Shown here: in pieces, positions 34,911-44,367 of the stretch
How positions within the stretch are numbered: the stretch's first letter is position 1
Layout: every line of letters begins with the position of its first letter
Assembly (NCBI RefSeq): GCF_003609645.1
Contig: NZ_MCIB01000034.1
Coordinates: 1 to 64,000, forward strand
Length of the DNA stretch: 64,000 bases
Direction of reading: 5' to 3'
Source of the DNA: Thermohalobacter berrensis
GTDB taxonomy: Bacteria > Bacillota > Clostridia > Tissierellales > Thermohalobacteraceae
Program-made: the position numbers and the translations under genes
Notes under the pieces: generated by a model
Databases searched by the model: none
Seen by the model: the letters and a program-made list of their open reading frames with translations, nothing else
What the model was told of the DNA's origin: nothing

Positions 34911-36233
34911 ATGAATATTATGAATTACACTACTCAAATGGATGCTGCTAAAAAAGGTATTATTACTAAAGAAATGGAAATAGTTTCTGAAAAAGAACAG
35001 ATAGATATAGAATTATTAAGACAAAGTATTGCAGAGGGTAAGGTGGTTATACCTGCAAATAAAAATCATAAATCATTAGACCCTGAAGGAGTTGGACAAG
35101 GGCTTAGAACTAAAATAAATGTTAACCTTGGTATTTCTAAAGATTGCTGTAATATAGATTTAGAACTTCAAAAGGTAAGGAAAGCCTTAGAATTAAAGGT
35201 AGAATCTATAATGGATTTAAGCTCCTATGGGAAAACAGAAGAATTTAGAAAAAAGTTAATTGATATGTCACCAGCTATGATTGGTACTGTACCTATATAT
35301 GATGCAGTAGGTTTTTATGATAAAGAGTTAAAGGATATTTCAGCTGATGAATTTTTAAAAGTAGTTGAAAAACATGCTGAAAATGGAGTAGACTTTATGA
35401 CTATACATGCAGGTATAAATAGAGAAACTGCTAAAATTTTCAAAAGAAATCCTAGACTTACTAATATAGTTTCTAGAGGTGGCTCACTTATATATGCTTG
35501 GATGGAATTAAATGATAAAGAAAATCCATTTTATGAACACTTTGATAAGGTACTAGATATATGTGAAAAATATGATGTTACTATAAGTTTAGGAGATGCA
35601 TGTAGACCTGGAAGTATAAACGATTCTACAGATGCTAGTCAAATTAAGGAGCTAATAGTTCTTGGTGAACTTACAAAGAGAGCTTGGGAAAGAAATGTAC
35701 AGGTAATGATAGAAGGTCCAGGGCATATGGGAATAAATGAAATAGAGACAAATATGATATTAGAGAAGAAATTATGCCATGGAGCACCTTTTTATGTGTT
35801 AGGACCTATTGTAACAGATATTGCTCCAGGATATGACCACATAACTAGTGCCATTGGCGGAGCTATTGCTGCCTCAAGTGGAGCAGACTTTTTATGCTAT
35901 GTTACTCCAGCAGAACACCTTAGATTACCGACAATTGAAGATATGAAGGAAGGGATTATTGCATCTAAAATAGCAGCCCATGCAGCAGACATAGCAAAAG
36001 GAATTAAAGGGGCTAAAGAGTGGGATTATAAGATAAGTGAAGCTAGGCAAAACCTAGATTGGGAAAGGATGTTTCAGCTGGCAATTGACCCAGAAAAGGC
36101 TAGAAGATATAGAAATGAATCTAAACCTGAGCATGAGGATAGTTGTACAATGTGTGGAAAAATGTGCTCAATGAGAAATATGAATAAGGTTATGAAGGGA
36201 AAGAATATTAATATCTTAAGAGAGGACGACTAA
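34911..36233 (+). CDS. thiC: Phosphomethylpyrimidine synthase ThiC
   Basis: 440 residues. [62 protein letters not shown] and the C-terminal cluster CTMCGKMC are diagnostic. A radical SAM enzyme that converts AIR into the pyrimidine of thiamine. ATG at 34911 follows AAAAGGAG; an upstream in-frame ATG overlaps thiH. It is the short ThiC form without the N-terminal extension of proteobacterial enzymes. Confidence 0.96.
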   Translation: MNIMNYTTQMDAAKKGIITKEMEIVSEKEQIDIELLRQSIAEGKVVIPANKNHKSLDPEGVGQGLRTKINVNLGISKDCCNIDLELQKVRKALELKVESIMDLSSYGKTEEFRKKLIDMSPAMIGTVPIYDAVGFYDKELKDISADEFLKVVEKHAENGVDFMTIHAGINRETAKIFKRNPRLTNIVSRGGSLIYAWMELNDKENPFYEHFDKVLDICEKYDVTISLGDACRPGSINDSTDASQIKELIVLGELTKRAWERNVQVMIEGPGHMGINEIETNMILEKKLCHGAPFYVLGPIVTDIAPGYDHITSAIGGAIAASSGADFLCYVTPAEHLRLPTIEDMKEGIIASKIAAHAADIAKGIKGAKEWDYKISEARQNLDWERMFQLAIDPEKARRYRNESKPEHEDSCTMCGKMCSMRNMNKVMKGKNINILREDD

Positions 36234-36234
36234 T

Positions 36235-36834
36235 ATGCTCTACCTTATTACAAATAGAAAACTAATTAAAAAGGGAGATATATATAGTGTTGTAGAAAAA
36301 GCAGTATTAGGTGGTGTTGATAGGGTAATTTTAAGGGAGAAGGATTTATCTTTTAAGGAGCTTTTTTTCATTGCTAATAAATTAAAATTGATATTAGATA
36401 AATATAATGTACCACTTATAATTAATTCAAATATAGAGGTAGCAAAATCCTTAAATAGTCAAGGCTTTCATATTGGGTTTAGAAATGTAAAAAATAATAA
36501 AGTAAAATATGACGGACTTTTAGGCATTTCTGTACATAGCCTAAAAGAGGGAATATTAGCAGAAAAGTATGGAGCAGATTATCTACTTGCAAGCCATATT
36601 TTTGAAACTAATTGTAAGAAAGGATTAAAACCAAAGGGAGTTGGGTTAATTAGAAGAATTAAGGCTAATGTAAATATACCAGTAATAGCTTTAGGAGGAA
36701 TTAATGAAGAAAATGTAAAAATAGTAATGAATGCAGGTGCTGATGGAATTGCTGTTATGTCATATATAATGGCATCGGATAATCCATATATTTCTGCAAA
36801 AAAGCTAAAAGAAAAGCTAGAAGGTCTAAATTAG
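36235..36834 (+). CDS. thiE: Thiamine phosphate synthase ThiE (ThiE/TenI family)
   Basis: 199 residues, TIM barrel: YLITNRKL, VILREKDLSFKEL, NVPLIINSNIEVA, GADYLLASHIFETNCKKG, PVIALGGI, GADGIAVMSYIM. It joins the thiazole and pyrimidine phosphates. Some ThiE signature positions are weak (HIGFRN where HLGQ-D is usual), so a TenI-like role is possible, but as the last gene of a full thi operon ThiE is preferred. One base after the thiC stop. Confidence 0.85.
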   Translation: MLYLITNRKLIKKGDIYSVVEKAVLGGVDRVILREKDLSFKELFFIANKLKLILDKYNVPLIINSNIEVAKSLNSQGFHIGFRNVKNNKVKYDGLLGISVHSLKEGILAEKYGADYLLASHIFETNCKKGLKPKGVGLIRRIKANVNIPVIALGGINEENVKIVMNAGADGIAVMSYIMASDNPYISAKKLKEKLEGLN

Positions 36835-36848
36835 GCCTTCTTATTTTA
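36819..36848 (+). terminator. Terminator of the thi operon
   Basis: AGAAGGTC (36819-36826) / GGCCTTCT (36834-36841) with one G-T pair, then TATTTTAATT. The 5' arm lies in the last codons of thiE. Confidence 0.7.
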
Positions 36849-36968
36849 ATTTATATAAAAAATATGTTAAAATATATTAACAGAAATAAACAATTAATGT
36901 AATATAAAGGAATTTGATAAATGGTATAGAAATAATAATTTATGACTTTCACAAACAGGGGGATAAAA

Positions 36969-37460
36969 ATGAATTACAAAAACTTAGCTAAAATATCATG
37001 TAAAATTATTTCTATTTATGTTTTTATTAAGTTTATTTCTTTTATACCTACAACTATATTTATGTTTAAATTAAACAATAACAGGAGTATATTACCTATA
37101 TTAACTTCAGCAATTTTATATTTTATGTTAAGCATTTTACTTTGGAGTTTTGCAGATAAGCTGTCATATTATATGGTAGGTAATAAGCATAAAGAAGTAG
37201 AACATAAAAGAGTAGAAATTGACTATAATAAATTACATTATATTGCATTTTCCGTAGTAGGTTTAGTAATGATTGCTTTTTCTATATCTAATGTTATAAC
37301 AGATATAATTCAAATGTATAAAATGGCTGAATCAAATCCTAATTTAAATCTATACAAAGCTGAAATAATAGGTGAATTATTTAAGTTATTGATAGGTTTA
37401 TGGTTATTATTAGGAGCTAAAGGAATTGTAAATGGAATAAAAGCATTAAGAAAGGCTTAA
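36969..37460 (+). CDS. Membrane protein of unknown function
   Basis: 163 residues with four predicted membrane helices in two pairs, separated by a charged loop (VGNKHKEVEHKRVEIDYNK). AGGGGG precedes ATG at 36969; an in-frame ATG 27 bases upstream has no ribosome site. No recognisable family. Confidence 0.6.
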   Translation: MNYKNLAKISCKIISIYVFIKFISFIPTTIFMFKLNNNRSILPILTSAILYFMLSILLWSFADKLSYYMVGNKHKEVEHKRVEIDYNKLHYIAFSVVGLVMIAFSISNVITDIIQMYKMAESNPNLNLYKAEIIGELFKLLIGLWLLLGAKGIVNGIKALRKA

Positions 37461-37467
37461 ATAAGAA

Positions 37468-38043
37468 TTAATAATTAAGAGAATCTACAATATAGAAACT
37501 ATTACCTATATTTATTGTCTTCTTAACCTTAAAACCAACATCTATAACAAATTTTTTAGTAGTTTCAATATCTATTCTTTTATGTATTGGTGGCCCTATT
37601 TTTTCTTCTATCTTATTCCATTCTAATATAAAAAGCTTCCCATTACCCATCAAAACCCTTTTACATTCCTTTAAAAACTTGCTTGGTGAATCTACTTCAT
37701 GGAGCACTGTTGATGTAAAGACAATATCAACAGATTTGCCTTTTAATCTAAAATTATTTTCAGCTGAATGAATTATTTCTACATTAGTTATATTTTCCTT
37801 ATCTACTCTTTTCTTAATTTCATTTAACATTATGGGGTTTATATCAATAGCGTAGACTTTCCCTTTTTCGCCTGTTTGTTCTGCAAGTGGAATAGTAAAA
37901 TATCCTATACCACATCCAACATCAGCTATATGTAAGCCACCTTGAATACCCAGCTCCTTTATAATCTTTTTAGGCGGTAAAACCTTCCTTCTTAAAGGAT
38001 TGTCAAGCTTTTCAATATTTTTAGCTTTAAATTTCTTACCCAT
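37468..38043 (-). CDS. Class I SAM-dependent methyltransferase (UbiE/Methyltransf_11 type)
   Basis: 191 residues. Motif I VADVGCGIGYF-like (HIADVGCGIGYFTIPLA), motif II AIDINPIMLNEIKKR, and post-I HSAENNFRLKGKSVDIVFTSTVLHEV. The acceptor is unknown. GGAGG precedes ATG. Convergent with the plus-strand membrane gene; eight bases separate the stops. Confidence 0.87.
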   Translation of the reverse strand: MGKKFKAKNIEKLDNPLRRKVLPPKKIIKELGIQGGLHIADVGCGIGYFTIPLAEQTGEKGKVYAIDINPIMLNEIKKRVDKENITNVEIIHSAENNFRLKGKSVDIVFTSTVLHEVDSPSKFLKECKRVLMGNGKLFILEWNKIEEKIGPPIHKRIDIETTKKFVIDVGFKVKKTINIGNSFYIVDSLNY

Positions 38044-38129
38044 TTTATCCTCCTTGTCTTTAGTAAAACTTTTCTATTATTATAATTTTATTATATATTA
38101 AAAATAAATAAAAGATTGATAAAAAACTA

Positions 38130-38153
38130 ACCCTCTAGTTTTTACTAGAGGGT
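38130..38153 (-). terminator. Terminator of the LysM gene
   Basis: ACCCTCTAGT (38130-38139) / ACTAGAGGGT (38144-38153) with T-rich flanks on both sides; on the minus strand it follows the LysM stop directly. Confidence 0.8.
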
Positions 38154-38157
38154 ATTT

Positions 38158-38676
38158 TTACCTTTGTGGTATACAAATTTTTTGTCCAATTAATAATGCA
38201 TTTGGATTTATGTTAGGATTAGCCTCTCTTAATTCTCTAACTGTAATACCGTATCTTCTTGCAATTGAGTAGAAAGTATCTCCCCTTTGAATAGTATATG
38301 TTGTTGTACCTTCAGGACAGGTTACTGGAGGTGTAGCTAATGGGATACATATAACCTGACCTACACTTAATCTATTTGGGTCGATTCCTGGGTTAGCTTC
38401 TATTAAATCAGCTAAGGATACATTATAGAATCTAGCTATAGAATAAAGTGTATCCCCTGATTTTATGAAATAATAATTTCCTTCAGGACATGCAGGGTAT
38501 ATTGGCTGTGTAGGTATACATATTCTTGAACCTACCCTAAGTGCTCTAGGATCTATGAAAGGGTTAGCTGAAACAATAGCTGGTACAGTTGTGTTATATC
38601 TTATAGCTAATCTATAAAGAGTATCACCAGGTCTAATTGTATATGGTATGGTTCTGGGAGGACATCCATTTGGCAT
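38158..38676 (-). CDS. Triple LysM-domain protein (spore/cell-wall type)
   Basis: 172 residues made almost wholly of three LysM repeats: YTIRPGDTLYRLAIRYN, YFIKSGDTLYSIARFYN, YTIQRGDTFYSIARRYG, each ending in GxxICIP, with Pro/Cys linkers (CPEG). There is no signal peptide, as in spore-coat or cortex LysM proteins such as SafA and YaaH, which reach peptidoglycan from the mother cell. The start is the ATG of MPNGCPP, after AGGAGTTG. LysM binds N-acetylglucosamine. Confidence 0.88.
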   Translation of the reverse strand: MPNGCPPRTIPYTIRPGDTLYRLAIRYNTTVPAIVSANPFIDPRALRVGSRICIPTQPIYPACPEGNYYFIKSGDTLYSIARFYNVSLADLIEANPGIDPNRLSVGQVICIPLATPPVTCPEGTTTYTIQRGDTFYSIARRYGITVRELREANPNINPNALLIGQKICIPQR

Positions 38677-38839
38677 AAAATCAACTCCTAAAAAATATGG
38701 TCTATCTACTAATATCACTATTCAAGCTAGTACAAAAAAGTTACTAAATATGCTAAAACAGATTATTTAAAAGTAACAATACCTATTCCCATGAATATCT
38801 TATAAGTGAAGAGGGACAACTTCTAAGGAGGGAATTATT

Positions 38840-39160
38840 ATGGATAGTTATAGAGGAAGATATCCTTATAGAAGGAATCATATTCATGAATATGAGGGAG
38901 CTACTACTTTCAATGATGGTCATATTCACAGATATAAAGGGTATACTGGTAGACCTATACCCACTGGAGCAGGGCATGTACACTATTATAGAGGATATAC
39001 TACTTTAAATGATAGGCATAGACATGAGTATTACGGATATACAAGTGTACCAATACCAGTTCCAGGAGGTCATATCCACTATATAAACGGTAGAACAACC
39101 TATGTTGATGGTCATATTCATAGATATGAAGATAGGGTATCACAACAGATTTATAGATAA
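38840..39160 (+). CDS. ymaF: YmaF family His-rich repeat protein
   Basis: 106 residues made of repeats of the form H-(I/V/R)-H-x-Y-x-G-x-T (HIHEYEGAT, HIHRYKGYT, HVHYYRGYT, HRHEYYGYT, HIHYINGRT, HIHRYED). This matches YmaF of Bacillus, function unknown. The paired His could bind metal. AGGAGG precedes ATG. Confidence 0.85.
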   Translation: MDSYRGRYPYRRNHIHEYEGATTFNDGHIHRYKGYTGRPIPTGAGHVHYYRGYTTLNDRHRHEYYGYTSVPIPVPGGHIHYINGRTTYVDGHIHRYEDRVSQQIYR

Positions 39161-39168
39161 TTTACAAA

Positions 39169-39196
39169 ATGGACAGCCTTTTATCTGGCTGTCCAT
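39169..39196 (+). terminator. Hairpin after ymaF
   Basis: ATGGACAGCC (39169-39178) / GGCTGTCCAT (39187-39196), 8-nt loop, AT-rich tail. Confidence 0.7.
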
Positions 39197-39292
39197 TATA
39201 TATTTATTCATATGTAACAAAAATTTGAACAAGCTTCATAAAATCAATGAATTAAAAATACATATAAAAATAAAAAGAAAAGGGGGAATTTA

Positions 39293-40831
39293 ATGCCGAG
39301 TACTAAAGTCTCCACTAAAAAGAAATCAGGATTTTACAGATTTTTAGATTTTGTTGAGAGAGCTGGTAATCGTCTTCCACATCCATTTACTTTATTCGTA
39401 ATTCTAACTTTACTTATGGTTGTTATATCATTTGTGACAGCAATGGCAGGAGTAAGTGTAGACCATCCAACTAAAGATACAGTTGTTGAAGCAAAAAATC
39501 TTTTAAGTACAGAAGGAATACGCTATATGCTATTAAATCTAATAAGTAATTTTACAGGATTTAGGCCATTAGGATTAGTATTATCAATGATGATAGGTAT
39601 TGGCTTGGCAGAACAGGCAGGGCTTATGTCAGCATTTATGAAGAAATTCATGCTAGGTGCACCAGAGAAGCTTCTTTTAGCAGCTGTTTTCCTTATAGGT
39701 ATTTGTGGAAATATTGCATCAGATGCTGCAATAATTATAGTTCCACCTTTAGCTGGTGCATTATTTTATGGTACAGGAAGAAATCCATTGGTAGGGGTAG
39801 CAGCTGGATATGCAGCAGCATGTGCTGGATTTACAGCTAACTTACTTATTGCTGGAACAGATGCTTTACTTGCAGGAATTACAGAAGAAGCTGCCAAGGT
39901 TATGGATTCAGGAATAACTGTGGCTCCAACAGTTAATTACTATTTTATGGTAGTATCAACAATTATACTTACATTTGTAGGTGCATGGGTAACTAAAAAG
40001 TTTGTTGAGCCACAAGCGGGAGAATACGTTCAAAAGACCGATATATCTACTGATGAAGATGAATTTAAAGTAACAGCATTAGAGACGAAGGGACTTAAAA
40101 AGGCAGGTATAGTTACTCTAATTTATTGGGGAATTGTTGTATTGGCACTTTTACCTTCTAATTCACCCTTTAGAAATGCTAATGGAGGCTTAATCCCTTC
40201 TCCATTTTTAAAGGGAATAGTTCCATTTATATTATTCTGGTTTATAGCAATAGGTATAGCCTATGGTAAGACAGTAGGTAAAATTAAGTCTGAATCAGAT
40301 GTTCCTAAACTTATGACTAAAGCAATGGAAGGTATGGCAGGCTATATAGTATTAGTATTCGTAATTGCCCAATTTGTAAGCTACTTTAACTGGACTAACT
40401 TAGGAATGATAATAGCTGTTAAACTAGCAGATATTTTAAAAATGTTAAACATTACAGGACTTCCTATGATTATAGGGGTTGTTTTAGTAAGTACATTTAT
40501 AAACATATTTATAGGAAGTGGATCGGCAAAGTGGGCCCTTTTAGCTCCTGTATTTGTACCTATGTTTATGATGCTTGATTATTCACCTGCTTTTGCACAA
40601 TTAGCTTATAGGATTGGGGATTCTACAACAAATGCAATAACACCATTAATGCCTTACTTTCCTATCTTATTAGGATTTATGAAAAAGTATGATGAAAAAT
40701 CAGGAATAGGAACTGCTATATCCTATATAATGCCATATACAATAGCCTTTGGAATAGTTTGGATTATAATGTTGGCTGTGTGGTATTTCTTTGCATTACC
40801 ACTAGGACCAGGTGCAGGAATTTATATGTAA
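39293..40831 (+). CDS. abgT: AbgT family transporter (p-aminobenzoyl-glutamate type)
   Basis: 512 residues, about twelve membrane segments. RLPHPFTLFVILTLLMVVISF, GLVLSMMIGIGLAEQAGL, GNIASDAAIIIVPPLAGALFY and GSGSAKWALLAPVFVPMFM are AbgT signatures. Members import p-aminobenzoyl-glutamate or export antifolates. Two M20 peptidases follow, an arrangement like E. coli abgAB-abgT, which supports import and cleavage of aminoacyl-aromatic compounds. Confidence 0.92.
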   Translation: MPSTKVSTKKKSGFYRFLDFVERAGNRLPHPFTLFVILTLLMVVISFVTAMAGVSVDHPTKDTVVEAKNLLSTEGIRYMLLNLISNFTGFRPLGLVLSMMIGIGLAEQAGLMSAFMKKFMLGAPEKLLLAAVFLIGICGNIASDAAIIIVPPLAGALFYGTGRNPLVGVAAGYAAACAGFTANLLIAGTDALLAGITEEAAKVMDSGITVAPTVNYYFMVVSTIILTFVGAWVTKKFVEPQAGEYVQKTDISTDEDEFKVTALETKGLKKAGIVTLIYWGIVVLALLPSNSPFRNANGGLIPSPFLKGIVPFILFWFIAIGIAYGKTVGKIKSESDVPKLMTKAMEGMAGYIVLVFVIAQFVSYFNWTNLGMIIAVKLADILKMLNITGLPMIIGVVLVSTFINIFIGSGSAKWALLAPVFVPMFMMLDYSPAFAQLAYRIGDSTTNAITPLMPYFPILLGFMKKYDEKSGIGTAISYIMPYTIAFGIVWIIMLAVWYFFALPLGPGAGIYM

Positions 40832-40843
40832 GTAAATTATATT

Positions 40844-40869
40844 TTAGCGGAGGTTTAAACCTCCGCTAA
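40844..40869 (+). terminator. 26-bp perfect palindrome between abgT and the first peptidase gene
   Basis: Arms TTAGCGGAGGTTT / AAACCTCCGCTAA, no loop and no adjacent T-run. It may be a weak intercistronic terminator or mRNA stabiliser. Confidence 0.55.
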
Positions 40870-40913
40870 AGTGTATTTTATCTTTAATTTAATAATTTGC
40901 AAGGGGGAATTTA

Positions 40914-42125
40914 ATGTTTAATGATAAAATTAATAGACTAGTAGCTGATATTGAAGATTGGATGATAGAACATAGAAGAAATATACATAAATATCCAGAG
41001 CCTAGTAGAAAAGAATACAAAACATCTAGTAAAGTAGTATCAGTATTAGAAAGTTTAGGTTTAGAAGTTGAAAAAGGATATTATACTACAGGAGTAGTGG
41101 GAATTATAAGAGGCAAAGAAGGTGGTAGAACATTAGGATTAAGATTTGATATGGATGCTTTAGAAATGGATGAGTTAACTAATCTTCCATTTGCTTCTAA
41201 AAACAAAGGAGTAATGCACGCATGTGGTCATGATGGGCATACAGCAATAGGTTTAGGGGTTGCAAAACTATTAATACAATTGAGGGATGAGATAAAAGGA
41301 AATATTAAATTGATATTTCAACCTGCAGAAGAAGATGCACCAAATGGAGGCGGTGCTAAATATATGATAGAAGATGGTGTCCTTAAAAACCCTAATGTGG
41401 ATGCTATGGTTGGATTACATTTATGGCCTGCTTTAAAATTAGGGACTGTTGGTACAAAGGTTGGACCAATAATGGCATCATCTGATCCTTTTACCATTGA
41501 AATTATAGGTAAGGGAGCCCATGCTTCTTTACCACAGGAAGCAGTCGACCCAATAGTTATTGGTTCACAGATTGTAAATAACTTGCAGACTATAGTAAGT
41601 AGAAATGTTGACCCCTTTGAACAGGCAGTATTAACAATAGGGAAGTTTATAGGAGGAACAAGGTATAATACTATACCAGAGAAAGTTACACTTGAAGGTA
41701 CTGTTAGAACATATAATGAAAAAATTAGGAAAAAGGTATATACTAGAATAAAAGAAATAGTAGAAAAAACAGCAGAATTGATGGGAGGTAAAGCTACTTT
41801 AAATTATAATTTCGGATATCCAGCAACAATTAATGACGAAAAAATGGTAGAGTTAGCTAGAAAAGCTATTAAAGATATATTAGGTGAAAATAATTATGTA
41901 GAAATAGAAAGACCTGCAACTGGAGGAGAGGATTTTGCTTATTTTGCCAAAGAAGTTCCATCAGTATATATGTGGGTAGGGTATGGAAAGGAAAATGAGG
42001 ATGTATATCCTCCACATAGTCCAAGATTTGATTTTGATGAAAAAGCTTTATCCATAGCTGTAAAAGTTCTTGTTAAATTGGCTTTAAAATGGGGGAAGGT
42101 GAAAGAAAATGATAAATGTAATTAA
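40914..42125 (+). CDS. M20 family amidohydrolase (AbgB/hippurate hydrolase-like)
   Basis: 403 residues. Metal-site motifs: LRFDMDALEM, MHACGHDGH, IFQPAEED, and a C-terminal GEDFAYF. This is the M20D group that removes acyl groups from amino acids. It is likely a partner of the AbgT transporter. It overlaps the next gene by 17 bp. Confidence 0.9.
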   Translation: MFNDKINRLVADIEDWMIEHRRNIHKYPEPSRKEYKTSSKVVSVLESLGLEVEKGYYTTGVVGIIRGKEGGRTLGLRFDMDALEMDELTNLPFASKNKGVMHACGHDGHTAIGLGVAKLLIQLRDEIKGNIKLIFQPAEEDAPNGGGAKYMIEDGVLKNPNVDAMVGLHLWPALKLGTVGTKVGPIMASSDPFTIEIIGKGAHASLPQEAVDPIVIGSQIVNNLQTIVSRNVDPFEQAVLTIGKFIGGTRYNTIPEKVTLEGTVRTYNEKIRKKVYTRIKEIVEKTAELMGGKATLNYNFGYPATINDEKMVELARKAIKDILGENNYVEIERPATGGEDFAYFAKEVPSVYMWVGYGKENEDVYPPHSPRFDFDEKALSIAVKVLVKLALKWGKVKENDKCN

Positions 42126-43413
42126 TGAATTTGTAGATAAAATTGAGAACAAAATTATAGGATATAGAAGGGATTTTCATAAATATCCTGAAGCAGGATG
42201 GACTGAATTTAGAACTGCATCAATAATAGCAAGAAAATTATATGAGCTAGGATATGATATTAGGTTAGGCAAAGAAGTAATAAAAGATGATGTAAGATTA
42301 GGACTTCCTTCCAAAAGTTCATTAAATAACCATTATGAAAGGGCAATAAAGCAAGGAGCAGATAAAGAATTTGTTAAACATTTCAAAGGTGGATATACAG
42401 GTGTAGTTGGAGTCTTAAAAAATGGAGAAGGTCCAACGATAGGATTAAGATTTGATATTGATGCAGTTCAAGTTAAAGAGAGTGAAGGGAAAGAACATTT
42501 TCCTTATAGAGAGGGATTTTCATCGGTTAATGAAGAAGTAATGCACTCATGCGGTCATGATGGACATATTGCTATAGGATTAGGAGTAGCAGAGGCATTA
42601 ATGAAATTTAATGATAAATTTAGGGGAACAGTAAAATTAATATTTCAACCGGCTGAAGAAGGAGTAAGAGGGGCAAAAGCAATGGTTGAGTCAGGAGTAG
42701 TTGATGATGTAGATTTTTTATTTGGTATACATATTGGACTTAAAGCTAAAAAATCCGGTGAGCTTGTCCCAGGGACAAAGGGATTTTTAGCTACTTCAAA
42801 ATTTGATGCATATTTTACGGGTAAGCCTTCACATGCAGGAGCTGAACCAGAAGCAGGGAAAAATGCCTTGCTTGCTGCTTCTAGTGCTGTTTTAAACCTT
42901 TATAGTATTTCTAGACATAGCAAGGGTGCTACAAGGATAAATGTAGGCAAATTTGTAGCAGGTACAGGAAGAAATGTAATTCCTTCTAATGCACATCTTG
43001 TTATTGAGACAAGGGGAGATACCTCAGAATTAAATGATTATATGAAAGAAAGGGCATACAAAATTTTAAAATCATCTGCTGATATGTATGATGTCAGCCT
43101 AAGAATTGAAGGAATGGGTGAAGCTGAAAGTGGTACGAGTGATAAAGAATTAATAAAACTAATAAGAAGAAACGCATTAAAACTTAACTCTTTTAACAAT
43201 GTTTATAAAAAGGAAAAAGACCTAGGTGGAAGTGAAGATTTTACTTATATGATGAAAAGAGTTAAGGAAAAAGGTGGAAAGTCAGCATTTATTATGCTCG
43301 GTAGTGATTTAAAAGGAAGTCACCATTCAGCAGAGTTCGATTTTAATGAGTCAGATTTAAAAAATGGAGTAAAATTGTTAGTATTATCTATCATTGATAT
43401 ATCAAACAAATAA
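42109..43413 (+). CDS. M20 family amidohydrolase (AbgA-like)
   Basis: 434 residues. MHSCGHDGHIAI, IFQPAEEGVRGA and GSEDFTYM are the metal motifs. The insert after the N-terminus (GLPSKSSLNNHYERAIKQGADKEFV...) matches AbgA, the second subunit of p-aminobenzoyl-glutamate hydrolase. So the two peptidases may form an AbgA/AbgB heteromer. Starts inside the preceding gene. Confidence 0.9.
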   Translation: MINVINEFVDKIENKIIGYRRDFHKYPEAGWTEFRTASIIARKLYELGYDIRLGKEVIKDDVRLGLPSKSSLNNHYERAIKQGADKEFVKHFKGGYTGVVGVLKNGEGPTIGLRFDIDAVQVKESEGKEHFPYREGFSSVNEEVMHSCGHDGHIAIGLGVAEALMKFNDKFRGTVKLIFQPAEEGVRGAKAMVESGVVDDVDFLFGIHIGLKAKKSGELVPGTKGFLATSKFDAYFTGKPSHAGAEPEAGKNALLAASSAVLNLYSISRHSKGATRINVGKFVAGTGRNVIPSNAHLVIETRGDTSELNDYMKERAYKILKSSADMYDVSLRIEGMGEAESGTSDKELIKLIRRNALKLNSFNNVYKKEKDLGGSEDFTYMMKRVKEKGGKSAFIMLGSDLKGSHHSAEFDFNESDLKNGVKLLVLSIIDISNK

Positions 43414-43445
43414 GGCTATTGGGAACTTTCCCAGTAGCCTTATAT
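43412..43445 (+). terminator. Terminator of the abg-like operon
   Basis: AAGGCTATTGGGA (43412-43424) / TCCCAGTAGCCTT (43429-43441), one G-T mismatch pair, loop ACTT. Confidence 0.8.
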
Positions 43446-43464
43446 TATGGGGAGAGGCTATATT

Positions 43465-44148
43465 TTAAAGACAGAAGTTTCTAGGATTTAAATCTGCATA
43501 GTGGGCTATTACCTTTACAAATACTCTTCTTTTGTGGCATATATTATTGTCAGGCAATACAAAGCATAATTCATTAACATTAACATTAGTACACTTAGGC
43601 GTATTACCATCATTAGGTACCTCAATTAAAGCACTTCTTAGGCCTCTAGGTCTTAAAATTCCTTCACTGTCAAATTCACAAAGTAGAACACCTAAAGCTA
43701 TTTTTCTTCCTTTACAAACATTTTTTAGTCTAACCCTTAAATTTAATAGTCTTGCTTGGCATTTTATTACTATACCATCCCTATCAGGTCCTAAAAGTGT
43801 AATATCTTTATTATCTTCACACGGTTCAAATGTAACCTGTTCTCTATCATCTATAGAGCAGTCAATAGTTACATTATTATTATCACATCGTTCCTCTACA
43901 ACTTCTTTAAAATTGTTAAGGTCTTCTACTGCTTCTACTTTATTATCTTCTTTTTGCTTTTCTTCTTTGGGATCTTCTTTAATTTCAGTTACAGGCTCTT
44001 CAACTTCTGCTTCTACTTCCTCTTCGCCATCTACAGCCACTTCTAAATTTAAATCCTCAAGTTCTTCTAATCCTACTTCTTTCATACTGTTTATTTCGTT
44101 TTTCTTCATATTAATTAGTTTCATTAGGTTTTCATTTAACTTTTTCAT
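43465..44148 (-). CDS. Acidic two-part protein of unknown function, possibly surface or spore
   Basis: 227 residues. The first half is very acidic and Lys-rich (VAVDGEEEVEAEVEEPVTEIKEDPKEEK). The second half is a Cys-containing beta-type domain (VRLKNVCKGRKIALGVLLCEFDSEGILRPRGLRSALIEVP ... FVKVIAHY). No signal peptide. No family recognised; the C-terminal domain looks like a coat or exosporium protein, but this is a guess. ATG at 44148 follows GGAGG. Divergent from the DUF4397 gene. Confidence 0.6.
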   Translation of the reverse strand: MKKLNENLMKLINMKKNEINSMKEVGLEELEDLNLEVAVDGEEEVEAEVEEPVTEIKEDPKEEKQKEDNKVEAVEDLNNFKEVVEERCDNNNVTIDCSIDDREQVTFEPCEDNKDITLLGPDRDGIVIKCQARLLNLRVRLKNVCKGRKIALGVLLCEFDSEGILRPRGLRSALIEVPNDGNTPKCTNVNVNELCFVLPDNNICHKRRVFVKVIAHYADLNPRNFCL

Positions 44149-44307
44149 TAAAAAACCTCCATTAATTATTAATAAAAAATTCCACAATTCTATTTTCTAT
44201 TTATAATATTCACATATTTTAAATGTGTTACTTTTAACGTATATATAGACTAAAATTAATTTAAATTTACCTTAATTTACTTATAAAAATAGAATACCCT
44301 TTTATTA

Positions 44308-44334
44308 ACAAATTTTGGACAACAGCATATATTA
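44308..44334 (+). promoter_or_regulatory. Possible sigma-K (mother-cell) promoter of the DUF4397 gene
   Basis: AC (44308-44309), 16 bp, CATATATTA (44326-44334), matching AC-N16-CATANNNTA. It is 34 bp before ATG. The motif is short, so chance occurrence is possible. Confidence 0.4.
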
Positions 44335-44367
44335 TAGTAGCAGCTTTAAAAGGAGTTGAGTTAAGTT

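Noticed and set aside
43532-44206. Long plus-strand frame opposite the acidic protein gene
   Set aside because: Ser/Thr-rich reading caused by the Glu/Lys codons of the real minus-strand gene, which has GGAGG and a normal composition.
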